From: Stomatobaculum longum
GTDB lineage: Bacteria; Bacillota; Clostridia; Lachnospirales; Lachnospiraceae
Reading direction: 5' to 3'
DNA length: 23,295 nt
Assembly (NCBI GenBank): GCA_905370385.1
Contig: CAJPKN010000016.1
Location: 1 to 23,295 of the forward strand
Position numbers and translations under genes: made by a program. Positions 1 through 7,150 of this stretch are shown piece by piece (position 1 is the first letter of the stretch; each line of letters opens with the position of its first letter). A model generated the notes under the pieces. The model had not been told where the DNA came from. It ran no database searches and saw only the letters and a program-made list of their open reading frames with translations.

Positions 1-225
1 GAGGAGCCCGACCGGAGACTTAAGCTCTTCTGGTCCATCCTCTTAATTCTCCTGCCGATTGCCCTCCTCTTCTCGGAGAGCTCCATGGCGAACCTGCAGA
101 CCGTCTCGATCATTGCGGCCTTCCCAATCGGCTTTATTATGATATTGATACTCGCTTCCTTCTTCCGGGATGCCTCGGACTATCTAAAGGAGCAGGAAAA
201 AGAAAGAAACGCGAAAGAGCGCTGA
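1..225 (+). CDS. BCCT-family betaine/choline/carnitine transporter, C-terminal fragment
   Basis: Only the last 74 codons are in the window; the 5' end lies outside. The frame is open from base 1 to a TGA at 223-225. The peptide has two hydrophobic segments (about residues 8-24 and 35-53) joined by a short stretch containing LQTVSIIAAFPIG, then a charged tail rich in E, K and R. The L-Q-T-x-S-I-I-A-A-x-P pattern before the last helix is typical of the C-terminus of BCCT transporters, which import glycine betaine, choline or carnitine with Na+ or H+ for osmoprotection. Which substrate is used cannot be told from this fragment. It is the only clear plus-strand gene and converges on the metallophosphoesterase gene, sharing the terminator between them. 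Confidence 0.8.
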   Translation, partial: EEPDRRLKLFWSILLILLPIALLFSESSMANLQTVSIIAAFPIGFIMILILASFFRDASDYLKEQEKERNAKER

Positions 226-246
226 GCCACCCGAGAATGTCCGAAC

Positions 247-285
247 AAAAAACCACCCCCGACTACGTTGCGGGGGTGGTTTTTT
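247..285. terminator. Bidirectional rho-independent terminator between convergent genes
   Basis: A perfect 14-bp inverted repeat (247-260 with 272-285) surrounds an 11-base loop. The stem core is CCACCCCC/GGGGGTGG, flanked by six A on the left and six T on the right, so both strands give a GC-rich hairpin followed by a U-run. It lies 21 bases after the BCCT stop and one base beyond the stop of the convergent metallophosphoesterase gene, so it can end both transcripts. Confidence 0.93.
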
Positions 286-286
286 G

Positions 287-1207
287 CTACTGCGCGGAAC
301 CTTCGGGCGAAGCGGGCTGCAAGTCTACGATAACCAGTTCCGGCCGATTGAAAATCCGCGGGACTCTCGTCGATTCTCTCGCGAGACCGCGACTCACAAT
401 CATTTGACCGTCCGCGAACCTATATTGCCCGCCGGCATATTTGGGAAACCAACCCTCATCCGGCGCAAACACACCGTTCAAAAGATAGGGTATCCTCCAC
501 TGTCCGCCGTGTGCATGTCCCGAGAGCACCAAATCAAACTTGTATTCTCGATAAAGCTTGATATACGAGGGGCGATGTGCCAAGAGAACGGAGAACAAGC
601 TCCTGTCCCTCTCTGTTTGAATTTCGTTTAATTGCGTGTAAAGCACCTCTCCGGCATCGCTGTAGTACGCGGCATCCGGATCGTCGATACCGCTGAGACT
701 CATGCTCTGTCCCTTGATTTCAATCGTCTTTGTTTTTCCGTCCAAAATCTCAACCCCGTATTTTCGCAGGGTGTTCAGCATCTCGTCGACGCGAAGGCTC
801 CAATACTCATGGTTGCCGGTCACATAATAGCAGGGGTATTTGTCGGCAATTGCCGCCAAAAAAATCTCGGTGTTTCGGTCCGGCAGCCTGTCGTCAAAGA
901 TATCGCCGCCGAGGAGCAAGAGATCCGGCTTCTGCTTCTCGATGGCATCCACCAGTGTTCTTTGCCCCTTCCCGTAGCTGCAGGAATGCAAATCCGTAAC
1001 CAAGGCAATGCGGACGGGCGCGCCGATCTTTTCGCTTTGAACGGTATATCGCACGGTCTTCAAACGTACATCAAACGCGAGGAGCAGAAAGAGCAAAACG
1101 AATACGGCTGCCGCGAACTTCGTCCGGCGTTTCCGCGCTCTACTCCCGCGCCCTTGCCGAGACGCCGTCTCAGCCGGACCCTTTGCCTTTGCGGACTTGT
1201 CTGACAT
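287..1207 (-). CDS. Membrane-anchored metallophosphoesterase (YkuE/YaeI-like)
   Basis: This is a 306-residue calcineurin-like phosphoesterase. A basic N-terminus (residues 1-30, many R and K) precedes one membrane helix (about 31-46), so the catalytic domain should sit outside the membrane. All the expected metal-site motifs are visible in order: TDLH (71-74), GGDIFDD (100-106), GNHEY (131-135), AHRP (210-213) and SGHAHGG (229-235). This arrangement is typical of the YkuE/YaeI group, whose known members act on lipid pyrophosphates such as UDP-diacylglucosamine; the substrate here is not known. The ATG at 1205-1207 follows a strong AAAGGGAGGG ribosome site about 5-7 bases upstream. No convincing promoter is visible in the 173 bases back to sod, so it may rely on a weak promoter or on read-through. 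Confidence 0.9.
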   Translation of the reverse strand: MSDKSAKAKGPAETASRQGRGSRARKRRTKFAAAVFVLLFLLLAFDVRLKTVRYTVQSEKIGAPVRIALVTDLHSCSYGKGQRTLVDAIEKQKPDLLLLGGDIFDDRLPDRNTEIFLAAIADKYPCYYVTGNHEYWSLRVDEMLNTLRKYGVEILDGKTKTIEIKGQSMSLSGIDDPDAAYYSDAGEVLYTQLNEIQTERDRSLFSVLLAHRPSYIKLYREYKFDLVLSGHAHGGQWRIPYLLNGVFAPDEGWFPKYAGGQYRFADGQMIVSRGLARESTRVPRIFNRPELVIVDLQPASPEGSAQ

Positions 1208-1319
1208 AGTATCCCTCCCTTTCCGATTGATCCCTCATTCTCTCCGCGGTTCCGCCCCTCGTCTTACATGACGATGCCTGAGCCGCATCCCATGTACCGG
1301 AGAAATCGCAAGGCCCGCA

Positions 1320-1353
1320 ATAAAGGCGCCGCAGTGTCCTGCGACGCCTTTAT
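1320..1353 (-). terminator. Probable terminator hairpin after sod
   Basis: Bases 1320-1334 and 1339-1353 pair over 15 positions with one mismatch (C1329/A1344) around a four-base TGTC loop. The stem contains GGCG/CGCC and CGCAG/CTGCG blocks and ends in A-U pairs, which gives the minus-strand RNA a short U-rich 3' arm (CCTTTATT). The U-run is poor, so this is less certain than the other terminators. Its position, about 28 bases beyond the sod stop, fits the end of a single-gene sod transcript. Confidence 0.6.
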
Positions 1354-1380
1354 AATCTCACTGTTTTGCGTACTCTCTTC

Positions 1381-1998
1381 TTACGCCAGTACCGCCTCGT
1401 ACTTCTCAGAAACCTTCTTCCAGTCGAGTACCTCGAAGAATGCCTTCACATAATCCGGGCGCAGGTTCTTATACTTTAAGTAGTATGCGTGCTCCCAGAC
1501 ATCGATGCCGAGTATCGGGACAAAACCCTTGCCCTCCATGAGGGGGCTATCCTGGTTTGCGCTCGCGGAGACCTCAAGTTCTCCGTCCTTGTTTGCAGAG
1601 AGCCATGCCCAGCCGGAGCCGAACTGACCGACCGCCAGTGCCGTGAGCTTTTCCTTCAGTGCCTCAACGGAACCGAAATGCTTCTCAATGGCAGCCGCAA
1701 GCTTGCCTTCCGGCGCGCTGTTCTTGTCCGGGCTCATAATCTCGAAATAGAGGTTGTGGTTATAGTAGCCGCCGCCGTTGTTCCGAAGTGCCTTGCGGCT
1801 CGCCTCGTCCTTCACCTCGTCGAGGGAAGAGAGAATCTGCTCTGCGGAGCTCCCCTGAAGGCCGGCAGCCTCAACCGCCGCATTGAAGTTCTTGGTGTAG
1901 GTCGCGTGGTGCTTGGAGTAGTGGGTCTCCATGGTCAGGGCGTCGATGTGCGGCTCCAGTGCCGCAAAGCTGTAGCTGAGTTTCACCTGCTCAAACAT
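1381..1998 (-). CDS. sodA: Superoxide dismutase, Mn/Fe family (Mn-type signature)
   Basis: The 205-residue protein has the normal length for this cytoplasmic enzyme, which converts superoxide to oxygen and hydrogen peroxide. The four metal ligands can be placed: H26, H81 (in NHNLYF), D166 and H170 (in DVWEHAYY). H30, H31 and Y34 of the active-site channel are also present. Glycine 77 with glutamine 149 (in ANQDSP) matches the Mn-type rather than the Fe-type pattern, in which the glutamine comes from the earlier site. A cambialistic enzyme is possible. The ATG follows AAAGGAG at about 2006-2012. The gene has its own promoter upstream and a hairpin downstream. It suggests an anaerobe or microaerophile that meets oxygen. 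Confidence 0.95.
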   Translation of the reverse strand: MFEQVKLSYSFAALEPHIDALTMETHYSKHHATYTKNFNAAVEAAGLQGSSAEQILSSLDEVKDEASRKALRNNGGGYYNHNLYFEIMSPDKNSAPEGKLAAAIEKHFGSVEALKEKLTALAVGQFGSGWAWLSANKDGELEVSASANQDSPLMEGKGFVPILGIDVWEHAYYLKYKNLRPDYVKAFFEVLDWKKVSEKYEAVLA

Positions 1999-2049
1999 AG
2001 CGAGCTCCTTTCGTTGTGTCCTCTGTTAGGAATCATTCTTGTTATTATC

Positions 2050-2077
2050 ACTATATCACATCTCCGTCGACTTGCAA
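2050..2077 (-). promoter_or_regulatory. Sigma-A type promoter for sod
   Basis: On the minus strand TTGCAA (2072-2077) and TATAGT (2050-2055) are separated by 16 bases. The -10 box is preceded by TG one base away (TGATATAGT), an extended -10 element. It lies about 50 bases before the sod start codon, just after the stop of the glycosyltransferase gene at 2094. Confidence 0.7.
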
Positions 2078-2093
2078 GTAAATCCCCACTTAT

Positions 2094-3068
2094 TCACTGG
2101 GAATTCATATTTTGATTGCCGGCCGCCTCGCGCTTCCGTCCGCGCTCCGCCGCGACAATGTAGATGGGCCGCCCCTTGACTTCCTCAAAGAGAACGCCGA
2201 TGTACTGTCCCATGATGCCGAGGATCAAAAAGAGCACCGCGAACATGAAGCAGATCACCACGATGATGGTCGTATAGCCCGCCGGCGCGCCGATGCGCAC
2301 CTTCATCACAATCGAATAAATCAGAAGAATGAGTCCCAGCAAGCCGGAAGCAATGCCTGCGTAAATGCCGAGTCGCAGCGGCAGGTCCGAAAAGCTCATG
2401 ATGGTATTCATCGAGAAACGAAAGAGTTTGGCGAGCGAGTACTTGGACTGCCCCGCCGCGCGCTCTGCCGCCTCATACTGTAGCGCTGTGCTCCGGAACC
2501 CGAGGCTCTGCACATAGCCGCGGAGAAAGCGCACCCGCTCCCTGTAATCGCGCCGCAACACCTCTGCCGCACGCGCCGAGACCGCAAAGAAATCCGAGGC
2601 GTTTTTCTCAAAATGCGTGCCGCTCAGCGCATTCATCACGCCGTAGAAAGCGGAGGAAGTAATGTTTTTGATGATGCCCGCCGAGCGGTTTGCGGTTCTC
2701 ACCATACTGATCACGTCAAAGCCCTCGTCGAGCTTTGCAAGGATAGCCGGGATGCACTGCGGCGGGTGCTGTAAATCCGCGTCCATGCAGATGACCGCCC
2801 CCTCCGCATAGTCGATGCCCGCGATCATCGCGGCCTCGTGCCCGAAGTTTCGCGAAAAGTGAAGCACGCGGACGTGAGGGTCTTCCGCCGCAAGGCAATC
2901 CAAAATCTCAGCGCTACTATCCCTGCTTCCGTCGTTTACAAAGAGGAGGGTGTAGTCCCTGCCGCTCTCCCGGAGCACCTCCGTGAGGCGCTCGTGGCAG
3001 AGCGGCAGCGCCGCCTCCTCATTGTAGACCGAAACCACGACGGTCAGCATTTCCGTTCTCTCAACCAT
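2094..3068 (-). CDS. GtrB/DPM-like polyprenyl-phosphate glycosyltransferase, family 2
   Basis: This is a 324-residue protein with a GT-A domain (about 7-225) followed by two membrane helices (about 233-254 and 266-289) and a basic tail. The N-terminal VVVSVYNEE (10-18), VNDGSRDSS (44-52), SRNFGHEAA (72-80) and the metal-binding MDADLQHPP (95-103) are classic for GT2 enzymes that move a sugar from a nucleotide to undecaprenyl phosphate (GtrB, ArnC, DPM1 groups). The lipid-linked sugar would be flipped and used outside by GT-C enzymes such as those encoded just upstream. The gene overlaps the LicD gene by 8 bases. Two starts are possible: ATG at 3068, taken here, or ATG at 3050 seven codons in, which gives the usual GT2 N-terminus; neither has a strong ribosome site. 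The donor sugar cannot be read from sequence. Confidence 0.9.
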   Translation of the reverse strand: MVERTEMLTVVVSVYNEEAALPLCHERLTEVLRESGRDYTLLFVNDGSRDSSAEILDCLAAEDPHVRVLHFSRNFGHEAAMIAGIDYAEGAVICMDADLQHPPQCIPAILAKLDEGFDVISMVRTANRSAGIIKNITSSAFYGVMNALSGTHFEKNASDFFAVSARAAEVLRRDYRERVRFLRGYVQSLGFRSTALQYEAAERAAGQSKYSLAKLFRFSMNTIMSFSDLPLRLGIYAGIASGLLGLILLIYSIVMKVRIGAPAGYTTIIVVICFMFAVLFLILGIMGQYIGVLFEEVKGRPIYIVAAERGRKREAAGNQNMNSQ

Positions 3069-3900
3069 AAATCTCTATCCCCGTGCTCTCGTGGGAAGGA
3101 CGCCGCTCTTCCTTCGGCGGGAGCTCCATATAATTTCCGTAAATCTTCGTGAGTACCTCGTCGTAGTGCTTCGGGATGCAGAGCGTGCAGTCCTCGAAGC
3201 GAATCTGGATGCGCTCCTGCGCAACCGCATCCGGCAGGCGTATGTCGATATAGCCCGGATCGTAATTCGAGTAGTACCACTCCGCCGTCTGCTTCTTGTT
3301 GGCCCGCCGCGCGACTTTTTCCTGAAGCGCAAAGAGCTTTCGCATGGGCAGGAGTTTTCCCGCACTGCTGCCGAGGAACACAGCGCCCTTCTGCCCGATT
3401 CCGTACTTCCGATAATTGAGCTTGCGCCGGTGTCCCATGGCGAGGGCGTAAATCGCCTTTTGCTCCACCAGGGTGTGCGCGCCGGCCTTACCGTCCGGCA
3501 GGCGGTCCAGGATGAAGATGTCCACCCAGAGATGATTTAGCTTCTCCTCGTAGAAAGCCGTCTCTTCGTCCGGTTTTCTGCGCCGCGAATACTCGTAAAT
3601 GATGCGCGGCGTAAAGTCATAAAAACGTCTGCCGCCCTGAAAGCTGTCCGGAAAGAGGAGCTTCATCCCCTCGGGCAGTTCGCGCGGCGCCACCTTTCGG
3701 AACGCCTCCCAGTGGTTTCTCGTCATCACGATATCCGCGTCGTCGTCCCAGGGGATGAAGCCGCCGTGGCGGATCGCACCGAGCAGCGTCCCGGAGTCCA
3801 GAGCATAGGAGATTCTGTACTTTTCGCAGATTCGGTGAATCTCTTTCAAAATCTTCAAATTCGCTTCCTGCACTGCCTGCAGGCCGTAGACATTGTTCAT
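3061..3900 (-). CDS. LicD-family phosphotransferase
   Basis: This 279-residue soluble protein has the LicD signature: SGTLLGAIRHGGFIPWDDD followed by AD (36-56). It continues with WVDIFILD (125-132) and a C-terminal IP-x-x-YDEVL-x-x-IYGNYM-x-LPP block followed by a histidine. LicD proteins are nucleotidyltransferase-fold enzymes; the pneumococcal founders add phosphocholine to teichoic acid, and relatives transfer phospho-groups such as glycerol phosphate to surface glycans. No choline uptake or activation genes (licA, licB, licC) are in the window, so phosphocholine should not be assumed. AAGGAG lies about 12 bases before the ATG at 3900, and an in-frame TAG just upstream excludes a longer protein. 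The gene sits between a membrane protein and the GtrB-like transferase in one operon. Confidence 0.88.
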   Translation of the reverse strand: MNNVYGLQAVQEANLKILKEIHRICEKYRISYALDSGTLLGAIRHGGFIPWDDDADIVMTRNHWEAFRKVAPRELPEGMKLLFPDSFQGGRRFYDFTPRIIYEYSRRRKPDEETAFYEEKLNHLWVDIFILDRLPDGKAGAHTLVEQKAIYALAMGHRRKLNYRKYGIGQKGAVFLGSSAGKLLPMRKLFALQEKVARRANKKQTAEWYYSNYDPGYIDIRLPDAVAQERIQIRFEDCTLCIPKHYDEVLTKIYGNYMELPPKEERRPSHESTGIEIYG

Positions 3901-3909
3901 GGGACGACA

Positions 3910-5253
3910 CTACTCCTTCTTCTCATAAAACACATTCAACTGTTTGCTCTCCAAGAGCCTGAGCGCCTTGCGTATGCGCGCGGCGTCGTGATACGAGAGC
4001 GTTTTGACCAGGGTCTCATCGCTCTCGGCGGCATAATTTCGCGCGACCTCTCGCATCGCGACGAAATTTTCCTTTCGATAGGGTGCCATGTGGATTTCAT
4101 GGGCCGTGGTCAGCACATTGCCGAGGCAAAAGAGCAGCAGCGCACCGTACGCAAGCCGTCTTGCACGCTTTGTTCCGCTCTCCCGTGCCGAGAGGAAAAA
4201 AATCAGCAAAAGCCCCAGCATGCCGACCTGGTACTGGAGGGCATAGCGCGAACTCATGCCGTAATTTTCCCGGAGGAAAATCCAGCGCGAGGCCGTGACC
4301 ATCATATGATTCAGGAAGCCCGAGCCGATTAAGCAGAGCGGAAACATGCTGCGCTCCTTCTCTAAGAGCTTTGCCGCGCGCCAAAACGCGAGCGCGTAGA
4401 GCGCGAGGACCGAAAGCCCGAGCAGGGTAAACACAAAGTCGGGAAGGCTTCCCGCACTCTCCTGTCCGATGACCGTCGAGGCAAAAGAGCGAACAAAGAA
4501 GCGCGGCAGGAGGAGCGGCCTACTCCGCACAACCGCAAAAATCGACTCGCTCGTCGCGCCGTGTCTCTCTTCGACCGAGAGGCTGCGGCTTATGAAATAG
4601 AGCCCGAAGGGCAGAAGCACCGCAATCACCCGAAGCGCACTCTGCCGAAAGCCCCGCCGAAAGCGGAACACGATCACCGCCTCCGCAAGCACGGCGGTCA
4701 GCGCATAAATTGCGCAGTAGGGGCCGGCAAAAAAGAGGATTGTGAGCGAGGGCAGCCAGAGCAGACGCCGCGCCGCCTTCCTGTCCCCGGTCTTTTGCAG
4801 CAGGGCGTCGAGACTCAGGTAGTGGCAGAAAAAGAGCGCAAAGGCCGCGAAGTGTACCCAACCCGAGCCGTTTGTCAGCATCTCCCACTTATTCAGGGAA
4901 AAGACGAGCAGAATGAGGAGCGCGCTCACCCCGACCGGCAGCCGCTTTTTCTCGCAGTAGCGCCCCAGCAAATAGGCGTTCAGTGCGAGGAAAAAGGCGC
5001 CGAGCATCATATCGAACATGGTGCTGTAGTGAAAGAAGCGCACATTCACAATGCGTTCCAAGTAGTTGACCGGAATCCGGGTCAGAACATCGCCGTGCAA
5101 ATAGGGCGATAAACTGTATACATTTTCCAGATAGCTGTTCACGAGGCGAATGTAGTCCGTGTAAACCACATCGGCGGTCGCACTCCTAAGATAGGCCGTC
5201 AAAAAGAGGAAGCCGAAAAGCGGCAAAAGCCGCACCGTCATTTTTCTACCCAT
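3910..5253 (-). CDS. Polytopic membrane protein, possible GT-C-like enzyme of unknown family
   Basis: I do not recognise the family. The 447-residue protein has about ten hydrophobic segments, beginning with one at about 8-24, then an outer loop with VYTDYIRLVN (30-39) and YLENVYSL. A second recognisable block is NKWEML-x-NGSGWVHF (121-134). The C-terminal ~60 residues are hydrophilic. An acidic residue soon after the first helix, many membrane segments and the position between two large GT-C-like genes and licD are compatible with an extracytoplasmic glycosyltransferase or a polymer ligase; this is inference only. The frame also opens with a GTG at 5254-5256, but GAGGA at 5261-5265 is 7 bases from the ATG at 5251-5253 and only 4 from the GTG, so the ATG is preferred. 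It begins right after the TGA of the upstream gene. Confidence 0.8.
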   Translation of the reverse strand: MGRKMTVRLLPLFGFLFLTAYLRSATADVVYTDYIRLVNSYLENVYSLSPYLHGDVLTRIPVNYLERIVNVRFFHYSTMFDMMLGAFFLALNAYLLGRYCEKKRLPVGVSALLILLVFSLNKWEMLTNGSGWVHFAAFALFFCHYLSLDALLQKTGDRKAARRLLWLPSLTILFFAGPYCAIYALTAVLAEAVIVFRFRRGFRQSALRVIAVLLPFGLYFISRSLSVEERHGATSESIFAVVRSRPLLLPRFFVRSFASTVIGQESAGSLPDFVFTLLGLSVLALYALAFWRAAKLLEKERSMFPLCLIGSGFLNHMMVTASRWIFLRENYGMSSRYALQYQVGMLGLLLIFFLSARESGTKRARRLAYGALLLFCLGNVLTTAHEIHMAPYRKENFVAMREVARNYAAESDETLVKTLSYHDAARIRKALRLLESKQLNVFYEKKE

Positions 5254-5256
5254 CAC

Positions 5257-7125
5257 TCAGTCCTCGGTTTCCGTCTCAAAGTGCACAAGCATGGCAAGCG
5301 GCGTGCTCCCCCGTTTTTCCGCCGCATTCGCAACGATAAAATTCGTCGAGAAGCTCAGGCGGTTCAGACTCCAAGGTGTCGCTTCGATAACGAACTCCGT
5401 CTCGTTCTCCGTGAGCGGAAAGCTCTGTTCTCCCGCCTCCGTGCGGACCGTGATTACTTCATCGCCCCGAAGTGTACCGGGGTAGGTCACATGAACGCGA
5501 ATTTTATCGCCGTCCTGCGTCAGAATGCGGAGCGCCGCGCGCTGATCCATCCACTCATCCCGGTAGTAGCCGTACTCGACCGCGCATTTCATATCGCGGA
5601 CCGCCTTGGTCACATCCCGGAAAGCATCGTGCGCGGGATCTTCCGTGAGCACCAGCATATGCGGGTGAATGAGTCCGATCGAATAGATCGAGTCCACACG
5701 GCGCACCGTGGTGCCCTGTCCGTTCCGCGCGGGATCGAAGGTCTTGAAAAAGGTGCGCTCCGTAAAGCCGTTCATCTCATAGCTCTTCCCGACGATGATG
5801 ATTTCTTTCCCGAGCACCTCTCTCCCGTAAGTGCCGTAGGTCACATCCGCAAGCGAATTATAGCGCGCCTGATCCGGAAAGAGATAAATTTTCGGGATAA
5901 ACTGCCGGTAATACTGCTGCATCACAAGACTCAAAAAGGCGACCAGACCGAGCAGCGTAAGCGGCGCCGCATTGTCGAAGCGGTAGCGGTGTTTTGCTTC
6001 GGGATCTTGATTTCTCGCGTGACAGGAGGCCTGTCGTATTCCGTAGAGATAGGCGACCGTGAGGAGCTGAAAGGCGTAGAGCACATAAACCCAGCGGAGT
6101 TCCACGCGTATCGTGACCGCCGAAGCCGCCGCACAGCCGATCCAGAAGCCCGCAAAAAAGATGAGGTCCCGGATAAGCTTCATGCCCTCGGCCCCCCGCT
6201 TTCGGTAGCGCCGCGACAAAAAGAGCTGATAAAAGCTAATCAGGAGATAGCTGAGCATCGCGAGGTTCCAGAAGAGCACCATCACCTTGACGCGGAAGGA
6301 GGTGTCCTCCCAGGGCCGCCCGCAGAGATGCTCCGGCCCCGCATTGATGCCGAGGGTGTAGAGTCCCTCAATGCCGAAATTTGTAATCGCACTCTGAAGC
6401 GTAAAGGTGTCCTTCAGGCTGGTGCCGCCGGTTCCCTCCGGCGATACCGTACCGATCATCAAAAGGCGTATGCCCTGCACCAGGAGAAAAACCCCCGCTG
6501 CCAACAGGTAGCGCTGCCACTTTTTATCCCTGCGGATCAGCAGGCAATAGAAAAACATGGGCAGGAGCACCATGTAGCGCTCGTGGGTAAAGCAGTTCAG
6601 AAAATAGGCGAGCAGCGCAAGGAGAAAATCCCTCCCCTCGCTTTTGCCGCTGAGATAGCGGTACAGGAAGTAAGCCTGTAACAGCGCAAAGAAAACACCG
6701 AGGGTTTCCATGAGTCCGAGCAGCTGCCCGATCTGGTAATAGGCAAAGTGAGAGCCGAGAAAGAGTGCACCGACCAAAAAAGCGACCGTACGGCTTCCGG
6801 AGAGGCGCTTCGCAAAATAATAGAGGAAACTCGCGAGCCCCGCGTTCAGTAAGATATTAATCGGAACGATCCACTCCAAATGTCCGCCGATAAGCCCCAG
6901 TTCCAGCCAGGAGAGGGTCCAGTAGACAAAACGGCAGCGCGTCGAATCGAGCGGAAACGCATACTGCAAAAAGCTCTGCTCCCCCCAACAGGACCAGGTG
7001 TAGAGATCGTCCTTATAGAGGCCGCTGATGCGGAACTGCCTGTTTACAAAGAAGGCCCAGGCAATCAGCGCCGCAATCAGCAAGAGATCGCTGCGCAGGT
7101 CACGTTTGGTCTGCTTTTCTCCCAT
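5257..7125 (-). CDS. Large GT-C-like membrane protein with C-terminal soluble domain
   Basis: The chosen start gives 622 residues. Many membrane helices cover about residues 12-440, and a hydrophilic, β-rich domain fills about 440-622. Just after helix 1 comes GLYKDDLYTW (35-44): a paired acidic motif in the first outer loop, the usual place for the catalytic or metal-binding residue of GT-C glycosyltransferases, which use polyprenyl-phosphate sugars. A FTHERYM block (179-185) lies in a later loop. Acceptor and sugar are unknown. The frame extends upstream to 7182, but that part overlaps the preceding gene; the ATG at 7123-7125 has AAGGAGG about 6 bases upstream and leaves 25 bases to the previous stop, so it is taken as the start. 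It is co-transcribed with its neighbours. Confidence 0.85.
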   Translation of the reverse strand: MGEKQTKRDLRSDLLLIAALIAWAFFVNRQFRISGLYKDDLYTWSCWGEQSFLQYAFPLDSTRCRFVYWTLSWLELGLIGGHLEWIVPINILLNAGLASFLYYFAKRLSGSRTVAFLVGALFLGSHFAYYQIGQLLGLMETLGVFFALLQAYFLYRYLSGKSEGRDFLLALLAYFLNCFTHERYMVLLPMFFYCLLIRRDKKWQRYLLAAGVFLLVQGIRLLMIGTVSPEGTGGTSLKDTFTLQSAITNFGIEGLYTLGINAGPEHLCGRPWEDTSFRVKVMVLFWNLAMLSYLLISFYQLFLSRRYRKRGAEGMKLIRDLIFFAGFWIGCAAASAVTIRVELRWVYVLYAFQLLTVAYLYGIRQASCHARNQDPEAKHRYRFDNAAPLTLLGLVAFLSLVMQQYYRQFIPKIYLFPDQARYNSLADVTYGTYGREVLGKEIIIVGKSYEMNGFTERTFFKTFDPARNGQGTTVRRVDSIYSIGLIHPHMLVLTEDPAHDAFRDVTKAVRDMKCAVEYGYYRDEWMDQRAALRILTQDGDKIRVHVTYPGTLRGDEVITVRTEAGEQSFPLTENETEFVIEATPWSLNRLSFSTNFIVANAAEKRGSTPLAMLVHFETETED

Positions 7126-7150
7126 AGCTTCCCTCCTTCTTACGCCGCGC

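Noticed and set aside
632..1204. Plus-strand open frame opposite the metallophosphoesterase
   Set aside because: It is antisense to a gene with all five metal-site motifs and a strong ribosome site; no family features are seen in it.
2082..2104. Hairpin ATTCCCA/TGGGGAT as a terminator of the glycan operon
   Set aside because: The stem is only 7 bp with a G-T pair and no U-run follows; it also overlaps the stop codon.
5281..6681. Long plus-strand open frame (466 codons) opposite the 622-residue membrane protein
   Set aside because: It lies wholly antisense to a gene with a strong ribosome site and clear membrane topology. The translation is rich in R, H and E with no domain pattern, as expected from the reverse of GC-rich membrane-protein codons.
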